Shown here in pieces: positions 1 to 7,711 of a stretch of DNA of 36,520 nt. The translations under genes were made by a program, and so were the position numbers. The stretch covers positions 1-36,520 of the forward strand of contig CAZGHI010000025.1 of assembly GCA_964525565.1 (NCBI GenBank), in the 5' to 3' direction. Under the pieces are notes generated by a model, which searched no databases, was not told the DNA's origin, and saw nothing but the letters and a program-made list of their open reading frames with translations. The stretch's first letter is position 1; each line of letters opens with the position of its first letter. Source of the DNA: OLB6 sp964525565. Lineage in GTDB: Bacteria; Bacteroidota; Ignavibacteria; Kapaibacteriales; Kapaibacteriaceae.

Positions 1-1265
1 GGAACCCATGTATTCGCAGGTTCTGTTCCTGTTTGTAACGTTCGGCCGTGGAGATCATATATCACAAAATCCACCATTCCGTTAGAATCATTCGGAGTTA
101 AGAAGCCAAATGGGGTTATCACCACCGGAGTGCGTGGTGGATGTGGAAACCTGCCTTGCACCGAAGTAATTCGATCGGATGAAAACAAACCGCCATTCGT
201 TGCCATGAGTAATATCGGATATCCATCCTTCATCGTCTCGGCAAAACCCCATACATTAACACCGATCTCGCCGATTTCATTCTCCATCCAAGGAACAGTA
301 CTTAAGTCATCGAAATGTGTATCCGTTCCAATGGAACGAAGAACGATAGAGTCCCCATCAAGTAATCCGTCTGGATCTGCAGGGAAGTCAAACTGGTTGC
401 CTCCAAGGAATAATTCATCACCATTGGGAGTTGGTCGAATGAATATGGCATACAACGATGTGTCTTGCAGTGCCCTTCGCTCCCACGTACGGCCGTAATC
501 AGTACTCTTGAATAAACCACTATTTACCGGGAATATCACCAGCGACATCTGAACGGCGGCATAAACAGTTCCCTCTACGGACGGGCTCCAAGCAAAGTTG
601 GCAACGTCAGTATCGCGCCAAGGTGTTAGAGAATCCTGAATTTCGAAAGTAGCGCCATAATCTGTAGAACGATAGATTCGAGATCGCCTTCCCGAAACGA
701 GAATCATGCTGCTATTGGACGGACAAACCGTTACCGCTCGCATGTTATCGGACGATTCTATCCCTGGCAGAGCAGCTAACAGTTCCCACGATTCGCCTCT
801 GTTAACAGAGCGGTAAACTTCACCCAGGTAAAAGCGTACACAGTACATGGTATCCGGGTGCAAGGGGTCCACCGTAAGTGCTCCGGATCCTCCAAGTTCA
901 AAACGAAAACCATCGTTCGAGCCAAGGCACTGCGTCCACGTTTCGCCGCCGTTGGTGCTACGCATCAGTCCATCCAGTCCCGACCCGCCTGCAAACACCA
1001 CGTTCGTATCGCGTGGGTGTACCAACATGCATTGAATGAGTGAGGATCCACCCATTGATCCAATCGATAGCTCTTCCCAGGTTTCACCACCGTCAAAGCT
1101 TTTAAAGAAGAGTCTAGCCTGATTACCTGCATAAACAGTTCTTGGGTTTAACGGATTTGTGGCAACGGAATACACTGCTCGATTATAAATCACCGGATTC
1201 CATGGTGTTGTAGCAGTAGCGGGTGAGTATGATATCAGAAGGAGAGCAAGTACTACGAAAGTCAT
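1..1265 (-). CDS. Secreted BNR-repeat (sialidase/photosystem-stability-like) protein, probably T9SS cargo; C-terminus cut by window edge
   Basis: The minus frame is open from an ATG at 1265 to the window edge (421 residues seen). The first ~18 residues (MTFVVLALLLISYSPATA) form a short signal peptide. Several BNR/Asp-box-like repeats follow (for example KSFDGGETWEEL, RSTNGGETWTQ, RSVNRGESWEL, KSTDYGRTWE), as in the beta-propellers of sialidase-like and Ycf48-type proteins. The last visible residues (VIYDLHGRTLQTGTEP) look like the start of a type IX sorting domain, so the protein is probably exported and surface-attached or secreted. It lies 70 bases downstream of another T9SS cargo gene on the same strand, with a terminator-like hairpin between them. 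No catalytic residues can be assigned and the substrate is unknown. Confidence 0.8.
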   Translation of the reverse strand, partial: MTFVVLALLLISYSPATATTPWNPVIYNRAVYSVATNPLNPRTVYAGNQARLFFKSFDGGETWEELSIGSMGGSSLIQCMLVHPRDTNVVFAGGSGLDGLMRSTNGGETWTQCLGSNDGFRFELGGSGALTVDPLHPDTMYCVRFYLGEVYRSVNRGESWELLAALPGIESSDNMRAVTVCPSNSSMILVSGRRSRIYRSTDYGATFEIQDSLTPWRDTDVANFAWSPSVEGTVYAAVQMSLVIFPVNSGLFKSTDYGRTWERRALQDTSLYAIFIRPTPNGDELFLGGNQFDFPADPDGLLDGDSIVLRSIGTDTHFDDLSTVPWMENEIGEIGVNVWGFAETMKDGYPILLMATNGGLFSSDRITSVQGRFPHPPRTPVVITPFGFLTPNDSNGMVDFVIYDLHGRTLQTGTEPANTWV

Positions 1266-1281
1266 AACTGAATATAAGAAA

Positions 1282-1306
1282 GGGGTGCGCACGTTGTGCA
1301 CACCCC
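1282..1306 (-). terminator. Hairpin terminator after the 1336-3372 gene
   Basis: An 11-bp inverted repeat (GGGGTGTGCAC / GTGCGCACCCC on the minus strand, one G-U type pair) with a 3-base loop starts 30 bases after the stop of the minus-strand gene. It is followed by TTTCTTAT, a short U-rich tract. It fits an intrinsic terminator, although the U-tract is imperfect. Confidence 0.5.
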
Positions 1307-1335
1307 AATAAAAATACTTTCTGTATGAATTATGG

Positions 1336-3372
1336 CTAACGAATCACAACCAGTGGTTTTGAAACGCGCTGTGTTCCGACGCTCAGAGCAACATAGTAGG
1401 TACCCGAAGCGAGGTTGCTGGTGTTAATGGTAATGCCGTGGAGTCCGGCATCAAGTGCACCCGAGTATGCAGTATGAACGAGTTCGCCTGTAGATGAGTA
1501 AACAGAAATCGTCGTATTGCTTGCAACGTCCATCGTGAATGTAAATTCGGCTTCTGCATTAGCAGGATTTGGGCTAACAGCGTGCACACTAAATGGGTAG
1601 TTCATTGACTCGCTCACTGAGCTAGGATTGAGAGCATTAAAGAATGCCGTTTGAACCAGGTTTGGTGTGCGATAATCAATATGAGCATTTAAAATCATTT
1701 CCGGAAGAGCAAGCAGCGCAGGTCCGAAAGTGCTGCTGGGGTTTACATCGCTCTTTCGTAATCCACGAAGTACAACCAACGGAACTGACGTTAGGTTCTT
1801 TATCACGGCGGGTAACTTGGTACCATGGTCGTATAGTCTGTCGTTTGTAATGTTCACCGGGGTGCTCCATGAGCCGCCGTTTACAGCGCGATACGAGAAA
1901 TACACATCGGTGGCCGTAAACGCAGTTAAGTCAGCCGTAGCCCACGTATTATTTGCAGTTCTATAACGAACTGTTTGCGTAAAACCGCTGTCTATAAAAG
2001 CGGGGTTTTCATCAATCCATTTAATGAGGAGATTTTGGCCATCGGCAGTAATGGCAACTTCGATTTCATGTCCGCGATTAGCGGCCGAGTAGTAGGGTAC
2101 CCATCCGGTAGGTCCTGAAATAGTATCTTCACGAACGAACTCCACTGGAATGCCGTTAAGGTCAGCAATCATGTTCAACGACCACGCGCCATTGTCGTAC
2201 TTTGCCTCTACGAGGTGGATTGATGTAAGTTGATTTCCAGAGGCGCCGTAGTCGGCCAGTCGGAAGAAGTACGAAAACTGGTCTTTGCCGGTAACAACGA
2301 GGCTGTGGTCGTCATATGGGCGGAAGACCACAATCGAACCAAAGCCGTGTGCGCTTTGATAATCCAACAAAAGCTGGGAAGGCATTTTTGTGAAGGCAGA
2401 CCATGACGCCCCTTGATCGGTTGACGTGCTCACCATTGGAGTGCGAATATCGGCTTCAGATGCAAGGATGTTCGCAACTACCATGTACAAGTTGCCTTCG
2501 TTATCTGTACCAATACGAGGTGAGCCATTCAGTGTTGAATTCTTATTTGGAGGCGACACCTGCTGAAATTGGTTCACATTCCATTCGTTCGGGATTTGAT
2601 TTGCTGTGAAGTCGGAAACCTCATAGTCGAAACCCCAAGTACCGTACATGCCATACTGACTGGGACCGTCTTCGTTGAATTTGTCGGAACGGTCAACGTA
2701 GTACGATGCCGGACTAGGATTATTTGATTGCGCCATGTCTCCGTTTACATTCCATCCCATATCGGATGGAGCATTTTCAGGCGCTTGCATTGGGAACTCG
2801 ATTAGGTCAGTGCCTGCCTTGATCAGCGAGAATGCACCGTTCCGCCTCCATGTTTCGCCGGATGGTTCAAAACTTGCACTAAAGATTATCCAGTNNNNNN
2901 NNNNAACTGTAGTTGCAGAATTAAAAGGGTTAACAACGGATACATTAGGGAAGGTGAGGAAGCGATTAGGTGTATTGGCAATTTGGGTTTCTAACCAAGA
3001 GGAACCTTCGTTAGTTGTTACGTACGCTCTGAGTTCACCTCCGCTTAAAGAAGTGTTGTTGAACACGCGCATGGGTCGAAATAACATAACAGCGTTTGTG
3101 GTTGGATCGTACAGAAACGTGCGATTTTCACTGATTTCCCATGAAGCGTAAAAGTCCGTAGCATACATACCCGTATAGGTGAGGGCCTGTGTAGCAGACT
3201 TGGCCGATGGACTGAGAGCAACCGGAGGTTGACTGATGTTCAGCATTTGCTGCTGCCTCTGTTGCTCACGGTCAGAACGCGGCGAATCAACGAGAAATGA
3301 ATTGTTTATTTGAGCCTGCAGCATGGTTCCCGCAAGTAGTGAAAGGCTCAAACCTAGGAGCGATACTTTCAT
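1336..3372 (-). CDS. Secreted BNR-like protein with T9SS type A C-terminal sorting domain (contains an assembly gap)
   Basis: The chosen start is the ATG at 3372, which begins a clean signal peptide (MKVSLLGLSLSLLAGTMLQAQ) and has GGAG 8 bases upstream; a longer in-frame start at 3501 would put the signal peptide internally. The product is 678 residues. Its middle part has Asp-box/BNR-like turns (TNEGSSWLET, STDQGASWSAF), suggesting a beta-propeller. The last ~80 residues are a Por-secretion C-terminal domain (AVSPNPANAEAEF, ISVYSSTGELV, LASGTYYVAL, final KPLVVIR), so the protein should be exported by Sec and then by the T9SS. Ten Ns at 2895-2904 interrupt it, but the frame is preserved on both sides, so the gene is probably intact. 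The biological role is unknown. Confidence 0.85.
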   Translation of the reverse strand: MKVSLLGLSLSLLAGTMLQAQINNSFLVDSPRSDREQQRQQQMLNISQPPVALSPSAKSATQALTYTGMYATDFYASWEISENRTFLYDPTTNAVMLFRPMRVFNNTSLSGGELRAYVTTNEGSSWLETQIANTPNRFLTFPNVSVVNPFNSATTVXXXXWIIFSASFEPSGETWRRNGAFSLIKAGTDLIEFPMQAPENAPSDMGWNVNGDMAQSNNPSPASYYVDRSDKFNEDGPSQYGMYGTWGFDYEVSDFTANQIPNEWNVNQFQQVSPPNKNSTLNGSPRIGTDNEGNLYMVVANILASEADIRTPMVSTSTDQGASWSAFTKMPSQLLLDYQSAHGFGSIVVFRPYDDHSLVVTGKDQFSYFFRLADYGASGNQLTSIHLVEAKYDNGAWSLNMIADLNGIPVEFVREDTISGPTGWVPYYSAANRGHEIEVAITADGQNLLIKWIDENPAFIDSGFTQTVRYRTANNTWATADLTAFTATDVYFSYRAVNGGSWSTPVNITNDRLYDHGTKLPAVIKNLTSVPLVVLRGLRKSDVNPSSTFGPALLALPEMILNAHIDYRTPNLVQTAFFNALNPSSVSESMNYPFSVHAVSPNPANAEAEFTFTMDVASNTTISVYSSTGELVHTAYSGALDAGLHGITINTSNLASGTYYVALSVGTQRVSKPLVVIR
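2895..2904. other. Assembly gap, 10 Ns
   Basis: Ten unresolved bases fall inside the secreted BNR-like gene at 1336-3372. The same protein frame continues on both sides, so the gap length is compatible with an uninterrupted gene. Confidence 0.99.
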
Positions 3373-3428
3373 CGCAATCTCCGTTTGTTCGTGAAGATGA
3401 TTGGTGCGACCTATTGTGCACAAGTCTG

Positions 3429-3436
3429 CAAAATTA
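3429..3436 (-). promoter_or_regulatory. Candidate Bacteroidota -7 element for the 1336-3372 gene
   Basis: TAATTTTG on the minus strand matches the Bacteroidota -7 consensus TAnnTTTG and lies 56 bases upstream of the signal-peptide gene starting at 3372. No good -33 TTTG is seen at the usual distance, so the call is weak. Confidence 0.3.
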
Positions 3437-3467
3437 CAACGGTGACAGTCAAGGTGTACGGGCGTTG

Positions 3468-3475
3468 TAGTTTTG
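3468..3475 (+). promoter_or_regulatory. Candidate Bacteroidota -7 element for mrp
   Basis: TAGTTTTG on the plus strand matches TAnnTTTG and lies 81 bases upstream of the mrp start at 3557. With the minus-strand match at 3429-3436 it gives the divergent region one outward-facing element per side. The -33 box is not clear. Confidence 0.33.
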
Positions 3476-3556
3476 AATATCTGGGCAGTCGTCCTTCGCA
3501 CGTAAGGGCGAGTGCGATGTCTGACACTTACCCTACTGACTTGTTACAGGAACTGC

Positions 3557-4642
3557 ATGAATCCAAACAACATCCGTGAAATCCTTGAACCAATACTCGA
3601 CCCGGACTTGCACAAATCGCTTGGCGAGTTAGGTTCAGTAGCCGATGTCCGTGTAGAGGGCGCACAGGTTGCCGTGTATCTCGACATTGTGCAGCCCGTG
3701 TTTGGTGTTGCCCGGCGGATTAACCACGATGTTACACAAGCTGTTTTAGCAAACTACCCTTCTGCCGAAGTCACTGTCTATGTGCGCGAAAAGGGACTGC
3801 CCATATCCCAGCGGCCGCCATCGCTTTCCGAAGTAAAGAACTTAATTGCTGTTGCATCGGGAAAGGGGGGGGTTGGTAAGAGCACTGTAGCTGCTAATCT
3901 TGCTGCGAGACTAGCCCAGCGTGGACTGCTTGTTGGCCTACTCGATGCCGACGTGTATGGACCGTCTCAGCCTACGATGTTTGGTGTTGCCGGCGAAGGT
4001 ATGCGTGCTGAAAAGGGTGAAGACGGTAAGATGATTGGCTATCCGAACGAACAGTACGGGGTGAAGATTGCTTCTCTTGGATTTGTGATGCAGCGCGACC
4101 AGGCGGCTATTCTCAGAGGTCCAATGCTTGCGGGATACTTTACAACACTCGTAGAGCAGATTCAATGGGGCGAGTTGGACGTGCTGTTGTTCGACCTTCC
4201 ACCCGGTACAGGCGATATTCAATTAACTCTAACGCAGCGCATTCCACTAACGGGCGCTGTGATTGTAACCACTCCGCAAGAAATCGCACTCGCCGATGTC
4301 CGTAGGTCTATCCAGATGTTCAGAAAAGTTAATGTACACATATTGGGCATTGTGGAGAACATGAGCTACTTCAGTCCACCAGATATGCCGGAAAAACGGT
4401 ATCCAATTTTCGGTAGTGGTGGCGGACAGTCCGTTGCCTCCGAATATGGTGTGCCGTTGCTGGGCGAGATACCAATAGATCCAAGGGTTTGTGAAGGGGC
4501 CGATACCGGAATGCCCATCGTTTTGGATCCCGATGCTGGGGTTTCGGGGGAGGCGTTTAACACTGTAACAGATCAGCTCCTGGCTGCCATACGAGGTGTG
4601 AATGCATCGGCAGTGGCTTCATCAGTGGAGATAACCCTGTGA
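3557..4642 (+). CDS. mrp: Mrp/ApbC/NBP35-family P-loop ATPase, Fe-S cluster carrier
   Basis: The ATG at 3557 (AGGA just upstream) starts a 361-residue protein; the upstream extension to 3512 is not family-like. Residues ~5-80 are a DUF59/MIP18 domain (EPILDPDLHKSLGELG). A deviant Walker A, GKGGVGKST, is at 102-110, and the MinD-like fold continues with DLPPGTGD and VENMSYF. The family binds and transfers Fe-S clusters in the cytoplasm. Classical ApbC/Mrp proteins have a CPxC pair after ENMSYF that bridges the cluster; here that position reads SPPDMPEKRYPIFG with no cysteine, as in many Bacteroidota homologues, and the only cysteine in the protein lies further on, in DPRVCEGADTG. The stop overlaps the GTG start of the NifU-domain gene, indicating translational coupling. 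An 8-G tract encodes part of the P-loop (3865-3872). Confidence 0.95.
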   Translation: MNPNNIREILEPILDPDLHKSLGELGSVADVRVEGAQVAVYLDIVQPVFGVARRINHDVTQAVLANYPSAEVTVYVREKGLPISQRPPSLSEVKNLIAVASGKGGVGKSTVAANLAARLAQRGLLVGLLDADVYGPSQPTMFGVAGEGMRAEKGEDGKMIGYPNEQYGVKIASLGFVMQRDQAAILRGPMLAGYFTTLVEQIQWGELDVLLFDLPPGTGDIQLTLTQRIPLTGAVIVTTPQEIALADVRRSIQMFRKVNVHILGIVENMSYFSPPDMPEKRYPIFGSGGGQSVASEYGVPLLGEIPIDPRVCEGADTGMPIVLDPDAGVSGEAFNTVTDQLLAAIRGVNASAVASSVEITL

Positions 4643-4875
4643 GCACGGTAGAAGATCGCATTCGTCACGCTCTGCAGGAGGTGCGCCCATACCTGCAGAT
4701 TGATGCCGGCGATGTTGAATTCGTTCGGTTTGAACCGGAAACCGGTGTGGCCGAGCTTCGCTTTCATGGTGCCTGTGTGAAGTGTGCAATGTTGCCGATG
4801 ACATTGCGTGCTGGTATAGAGCGCGCTGTTAGGTCAGCAGTACCAGAGGTGCGTCGCGTTGAAGCTGTACGGTAA
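4639..4875 (+). CDS. NifU C-terminal-domain Fe-S scaffold protein
   Basis: This 78-residue protein consists of a single NifU-like C-terminal domain: LQIDAGDVEFVRF, then GACVKCAMLPMTLRAGIE. The CxxC pair (C46, C49) is the ligand motif that in NifU/Nfu proteins binds a [4Fe-4S] cluster at a dimer interface for delivery to apoproteins. It starts with GTG at 4639, whose last two bases are the first two of the mrp stop, a 4-base overlap that points to coupled translation. The pairing with an Mrp lacking its own cysteine pair suggests that the two act together, with the NifU domain supplying the cluster ligands; this is inference. It has no N-terminal scaffold or A-type domain. Confidence 0.92.
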   Translation: MSTVEDRIRHALQEVRPYLQIDAGDVEFVRFEPETGVAELRFHGACVKCAMLPMTLRAGIERAVRSAVPEVRRVEAVR

Positions 4876-4918
4876 TTAGAATTGCGGAAATTGTTGCTCA
4901 GATTACATTACAATTCCG

Positions 4919-4926
4919 TATCTTTG
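4919..4926 (+). promoter_or_regulatory. Candidate -7 element for the tRNA-Val/tRNA-Leu unit
   Basis: TATCTTTG matches TAnnTTTG, 21 bases before the first base of tRNA-Val. A TTG lies 22 bases further upstream (4894-4896), slightly farther than the usual 19-21 spacing to a -33 box. Confidence 0.4.
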
Positions 4927-4947
4927 GTGCTTTGGCAGATATATCAA

Positions 4948-5022
4948 GGGCGGTTAGCTCAGTTGGTTCAGAGCGCTTGCCTTACAAGCAAGATGTCGGG
5001 GGTTCAAATCCCTCACCGCCCA
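4948..5022 (+). tRNA. tRNA-Val (anticodon TAC)
   Basis: The full cloverleaf is visible: acceptor GGGCGGT pairs with ACCGCCC, the D stem is GCTC/GAGC, the anticodon stem CTTGC/GCAAG encloses loop CTTACAA (anticodon TAC at 4983-4985), and the T arm is GGGGG-TTCAAAT-CCCTC. The discriminator is A and CCA is not encoded. The tRNA-Leu gene follows 11 bases later, so they are probably co-transcribed. Confidence 0.97.
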
Positions 5023-5033
5023 CAACCCCCACC

Positions 5034-5118
5034 GCAAGCGTGGCGGAACTGGCAGACGCACCGGACTCAAAATCCGGCGGGCTCAACCCCCGTGCGGGTT
5101 CGACTCCCGCCGCTTGCA
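5034..5118 (+). tRNA. tRNA-Leu (anticodon CAA)
   Basis: Acceptor GCAAGCG pairs with CGCTTGC, and anticodon stem CCGGA/TCCGG encloses loop CTCAAAA (anticodon CAA at 5068-5070). A long variable arm (about CGGGCTCAACCCCCGT) marks a class II tRNA, and the T arm GCGGG-TTCGACT-CCCGC is complete. The discriminator is A and CCA is not encoded. Confidence 0.97.
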
Positions 5119-5121
5119 CAT

Positions 5122-5145
5122 ACGGCCTGGCCCCTTCCGGGCCGT
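5122..5145 (+). terminator. Hairpin after the tRNA pair, between convergent units
   Basis: ACGGCC pairs with GGCCGT around a 12-base loop four bases after the tRNA-Leu gene, followed by TAATGTTTT. It lies between the tRNA unit and the convergent minus-strand gene that ends at 5166, and could serve either side. The stem is short and the U-tract interrupted. Confidence 0.4.
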
Positions 5146-5165
5146 TAATGTTTTGCCGAGACATT

Positions 5166-6884
5166 CTATGGCAGCACAGCAAACGATGCAGTTTGCGTTC
5201 GCGTACCCGCATACACGAAAACGTAGTACATGCCCGGAGCGAGATCAACATCGTGCATTTCAACAATCGTTTGCAGGCCGGTGCATGGATACCAGCGATT
5301 TGAGACTGTGCGACCATCAGGCGACACAATCGTGATCAACAAATTCTCAACTGTGCATTCGCTATTGACGTGAACAGAAATGGCACCGTGGGCTGGGTTC
5401 GGAATCACGCTTACCCCACTATGTACAAACATTTCAGCCGCTGGTACGGTGGTTACAGCTTGTAACTCAAAGAGTGGACCACCACTATTCTTGGCAACCC
5501 AAAGACCTAACGGCGGCCCATTCTGGTTGTTCTCCGGCTTGAGAAAACCCGATAAAACAACAATAATCGGTTCGCCCGCAATTGGCAAAAAGTTTACCGG
5601 TATGGAAATGTCTGGTGCATGCCCTGAAAACCCAATCTTCACGGTTGTGGGTCCAGCCTCCAGCGAAGTGTAGTTTGTGAACGTTCCGTAATACAGATCT
5701 TCCCAGATAATTTCTTGGTTGTGTTCGATGGAAACGGAGGGCGCATCGGTACATGCATGGGCATAAATGATGTCAACCTCAGCCGGACTTGTCGAGATAG
5801 GTCTGATTTCCGGTATGGTTGTCACGTTTATCCCGATCGATGGAACACGTCCGTCCGGGTTGCTTGCAAAATCGTTCGGATTGAGAACACCATCCAGGAG
5901 TACGGCATACCGTCCGGTTTGAAAGTTCTTCGTAAATGATACAAAGGCATCGCCAACGCCAGAACTTGAAGAGGGGGCTATAGCAACTTGGATGTCGGTA
6001 TTCGATGGGATATCCACAAACTGTGTTGCAGTTCGAAAACCTACATCGTCGGCCGCCAAAACTCCTGCAATGTACACATCTACCGCGCTCAATGCAGGGT
6101 CTGCAGCTGTGTGTATAAATTGAACACGAGCAGAAGTTGGCACAGCCGTAGGTTGTAACTGGCGCAATGGTCCACCCGTGGGAGGTATCACAAACAATCC
6201 AAACGGGCGGCCATTTTGGTTTAGCGCTGGCACTAAGAACCCAGAGGCAATAACGTACACGAACTGGCCAGCATACAAATCAAAGTTGCCTTTATATGCT
6301 AATATGGGCTGTCCACCTGCAATGGCGATTGAAAATATTATTTCCGATGGTGTAGACGAGGCAGTGCTTGAGGCAAAACCATACGACAGGTTTTGAAAAG
6401 TAGGTGCTGTGCTCGGTTGAACGTCAACAGCAGGAGCATCAGTAACGCCATGAATAAACGACAATTCCACAATGGATGTGTTGCTCGATGCTTCCGGTAT
6501 TGGAAACCTAATTAACGCCAAACCGATATCCGTGCCATTGGGATTAGGCTGGAACTGCTCTGGTCCTAAAACACCTGTAAGCACCACGAGATGTCGGGAT
6601 TCCGTTGGCAGATCTACACTTAGAGATGCGATACTTTCATCCGGACTTGAAGATCCTTGTGGTGCAATCCTCAATGCAATCGAACCACCGGACGGAACGG
6701 TGAAAGGTTCACTGGCAGTGCGGAAGGTTACGTCTTCTAATTTTTGCCCACCTTCAATCCAAACATCAATTACCTGAAGCTGAGGATCTGCCGCGTTATG
6801 CACGAACTGAATCTCGGTGCCTTGAGCCGTTACACAGTTATAACAAAAAAGTAGAGTTAACGGCAAGAGCAGTGAGTACAGCAC
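5166..6884 (-). CDS. Secreted four-repeat DUF4397 protein with T9SS sorting domain
   Basis: A 572-residue protein starting at GTG 6884 with AGGAGG 4 bases upstream (plus-strand 6889-6894). Residues 1-20 form a signal peptide (MLYSLLLPLTLLFCYNCVTA). Four DUF4397 beta-sandwich repeats follow as two alternating types: A (IQFVHNAADPQLQVIDVWI), B (ELSFIHGVTDAPAVDVQ), A' (VQFIHTAADPALSAVDVYI), B' (IIYAHACTDAPSVSIE). Each B repeat ends in NGxPxGLxV...GGPLxxLQ, so the pair appears to have duplicated as a unit. The C-terminus (VSVIPNPAHGAISVHV, DLAPGMYYVFV) is a type IX sorting domain. DUF4397 proteins are exported and of unclear function. It is the last gene of the minus run, 20 bases after the thioredoxin-like lipoprotein gene. 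Confidence 0.9.
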   Translation of the reverse strand: MLYSLLLPLTLLFCYNCVTAQGTEIQFVHNAADPQLQVIDVWIEGGQKLEDVTFRTASEPFTVPSGGSIALRIAPQGSSSPDESIASLSVDLPTESRHLVVLTGVLGPEQFQPNPNGTDIGLALIRFPIPEASSNTSIVELSFIHGVTDAPAVDVQPSTAPTFQNLSYGFASSTASSTPSEIIFSIAIAGGQPILAYKGNFDLYAGQFVYVIASGFLVPALNQNGRPFGLFVIPPTGGPLRQLQPTAVPTSARVQFIHTAADPALSAVDVYIAGVLAADDVGFRTATQFVDIPSNTDIQVAIAPSSSSGVGDAFVSFTKNFQTGRYAVLLDGVLNPNDFASNPDGRVPSIGINVTTIPEIRPISTSPAEVDIIYAHACTDAPSVSIEHNQEIIWEDLYYGTFTNYTSLEAGPTTVKIGFSGHAPDISIPVNFLPIAGEPIIVVLSGFLKPENNQNGPPLGLWVAKNSGGPLFELQAVTTVPAAEMFVHSGVSVIPNPAHGAISVHVNSECTVENLLITIVSPDGRTVSNRWYPCTGLQTIVEMHDVDLAPGMYYVFVYAGTRTQTASFAVLP

Positions 6885-6904
6885 GCACCCTCCTATGAAT
6901 GGAA

Positions 6905-7399
6905 TTACTGTGAAACGGCAACGGCAATTAAAGTATCAGCATTGAGCTCGTTATAGTCACTGTCCACAATGCGTGCCGTTTCTTTGCCATTGGTAAAGAC
7001 AGAAATCGTTGGCAGGGTGGTTAGGTTAAGGGTGCTTTTATAGGGTGATTCGTCCGAAGGATCTCGCATGCCCCAAATTTCAACTGTGCTCATGTCAACC
7101 TTGGCTTCCATCAGTGTCTTCATTACTCGGGGGAATAGCTTTTGTGTTCCACGGCAGCCGCATGATGGTCGTACGAAGACGCATACTTTTTTGTCTGCTG
7201 AATATGAACCTGCTAACTGAGCTACCATCGCAGCATTAGGTGAATAGGCTACAACTTCACCCTGAAACCATGAAAATCCCGGATTCTTGCTTAGGTCATC
7301 CAATAAAAGCTTTTCAGCTGTATTGCTTGGTGTTGTAGTGTCGCAGGCTATTGCTATCACACAACTAACAACTATCATCCAAACATGTTTCATACGCAT
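6905..7399 (-). CDS. Thioredoxin-like lipoprotein with a CxC (SCGC) motif
   Basis: A 164-residue protein. I chose the ATG at 7399 because its A is the last base of the nuoK stop (TGATG), typical of translational reinitiation; ATG 7393 or GTG 7405 are alternatives. The N-terminus (WMIVVSCVIAIAC) looks like a lipoprotein signal with the acylated cysteine near residue 19. Residues ~70-164 resemble a thioredoxin fold: KKVCVFVRPSCGCRG at the position of the redox helix, then an EIWGMRD strand and LPTISVFTNGKE with the usual cis-proline (LPT). The redox site is C80-G-C82, not CxxC. Its place directly after nuoK suggests a link to respiration or the cell envelope, but no function can be given. It may reduce or metallate a periplasmic partner (inference). 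Confidence 0.8.
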   Translation of the reverse strand: MRMKHVWMIVVSCVIAIACDTTTPSNTAEKLLLDDLSKNPGFSWFQGEVVAYSPNAAMVAQLAGSYSADKKVCVFVRPSCGCRGTQKLFPRVMKTLMEAKVDMSTVEIWGMRDPSDESPYKSTLNLTTLPTISVFTNGKETARIVDSDYNELNADTLIAVAVSQ

Positions 7400-7710
7400 C
7401 ACCACTTCATGAGATTAACTTCGTCAACATACACTGTTTTTCGGTTACGGAACAACGCCAGTACAATGGCAAGCCCCACGGCAGCTTCGGCGGCAGCAAC
7501 CGACATGATGAAGAACACAAACATTTGTCCGGCGATATCACCAGAAAAAGCTGAAAAGGATACCATGGACAAATTCACCGCGTTCAGCATCAGCTCAATT
7601 GACATAAAAATCACAATTGCGTTACGGCGCGTGAGAACACCGATAACACCAGTTACAAACAGCACTGCAGACAGGATGAGGTAGTAGTCTAATGGAATAG
7701 TAGCTGGCAT
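7399..7710 (-). CDS. nuoK: NADH-quinone oxidoreductase subunit K
   Basis: A 103-residue membrane protein with the three transmembrane helices of NuoK (about 6-26, 31-51, 61-85) and the family pattern GVLTRRNAIVIFMSIELMLNAVNL followed by MFVFFIMSVAAAEAAVGLAIV, broken here by the loop SFSAFSGDIAGQ. The glutamates in SIELMLN and AAAEAAVG are the conserved proton-pathway residues of the MrpC/NuoK fold. The start is ATG 7710, two bases past the nuoJ stop, and its stop overlaps the start of the lipoprotein gene. It belongs to membrane-arm complex I but is separated from nuoGHI by about 17 kb and lies on the other strand. Confidence 0.95.
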   Translation of the reverse strand: MPATIPLDYYLILSAVLFVTGVIGVLTRRNAIVIFMSIELMLNAVNLSMVSFSAFSGDIAGQMFVFFIMSVAAAEAAVGLAIVLALFRNRKTVYVDEVNLMKW

Positions 7711-7711
7711 A

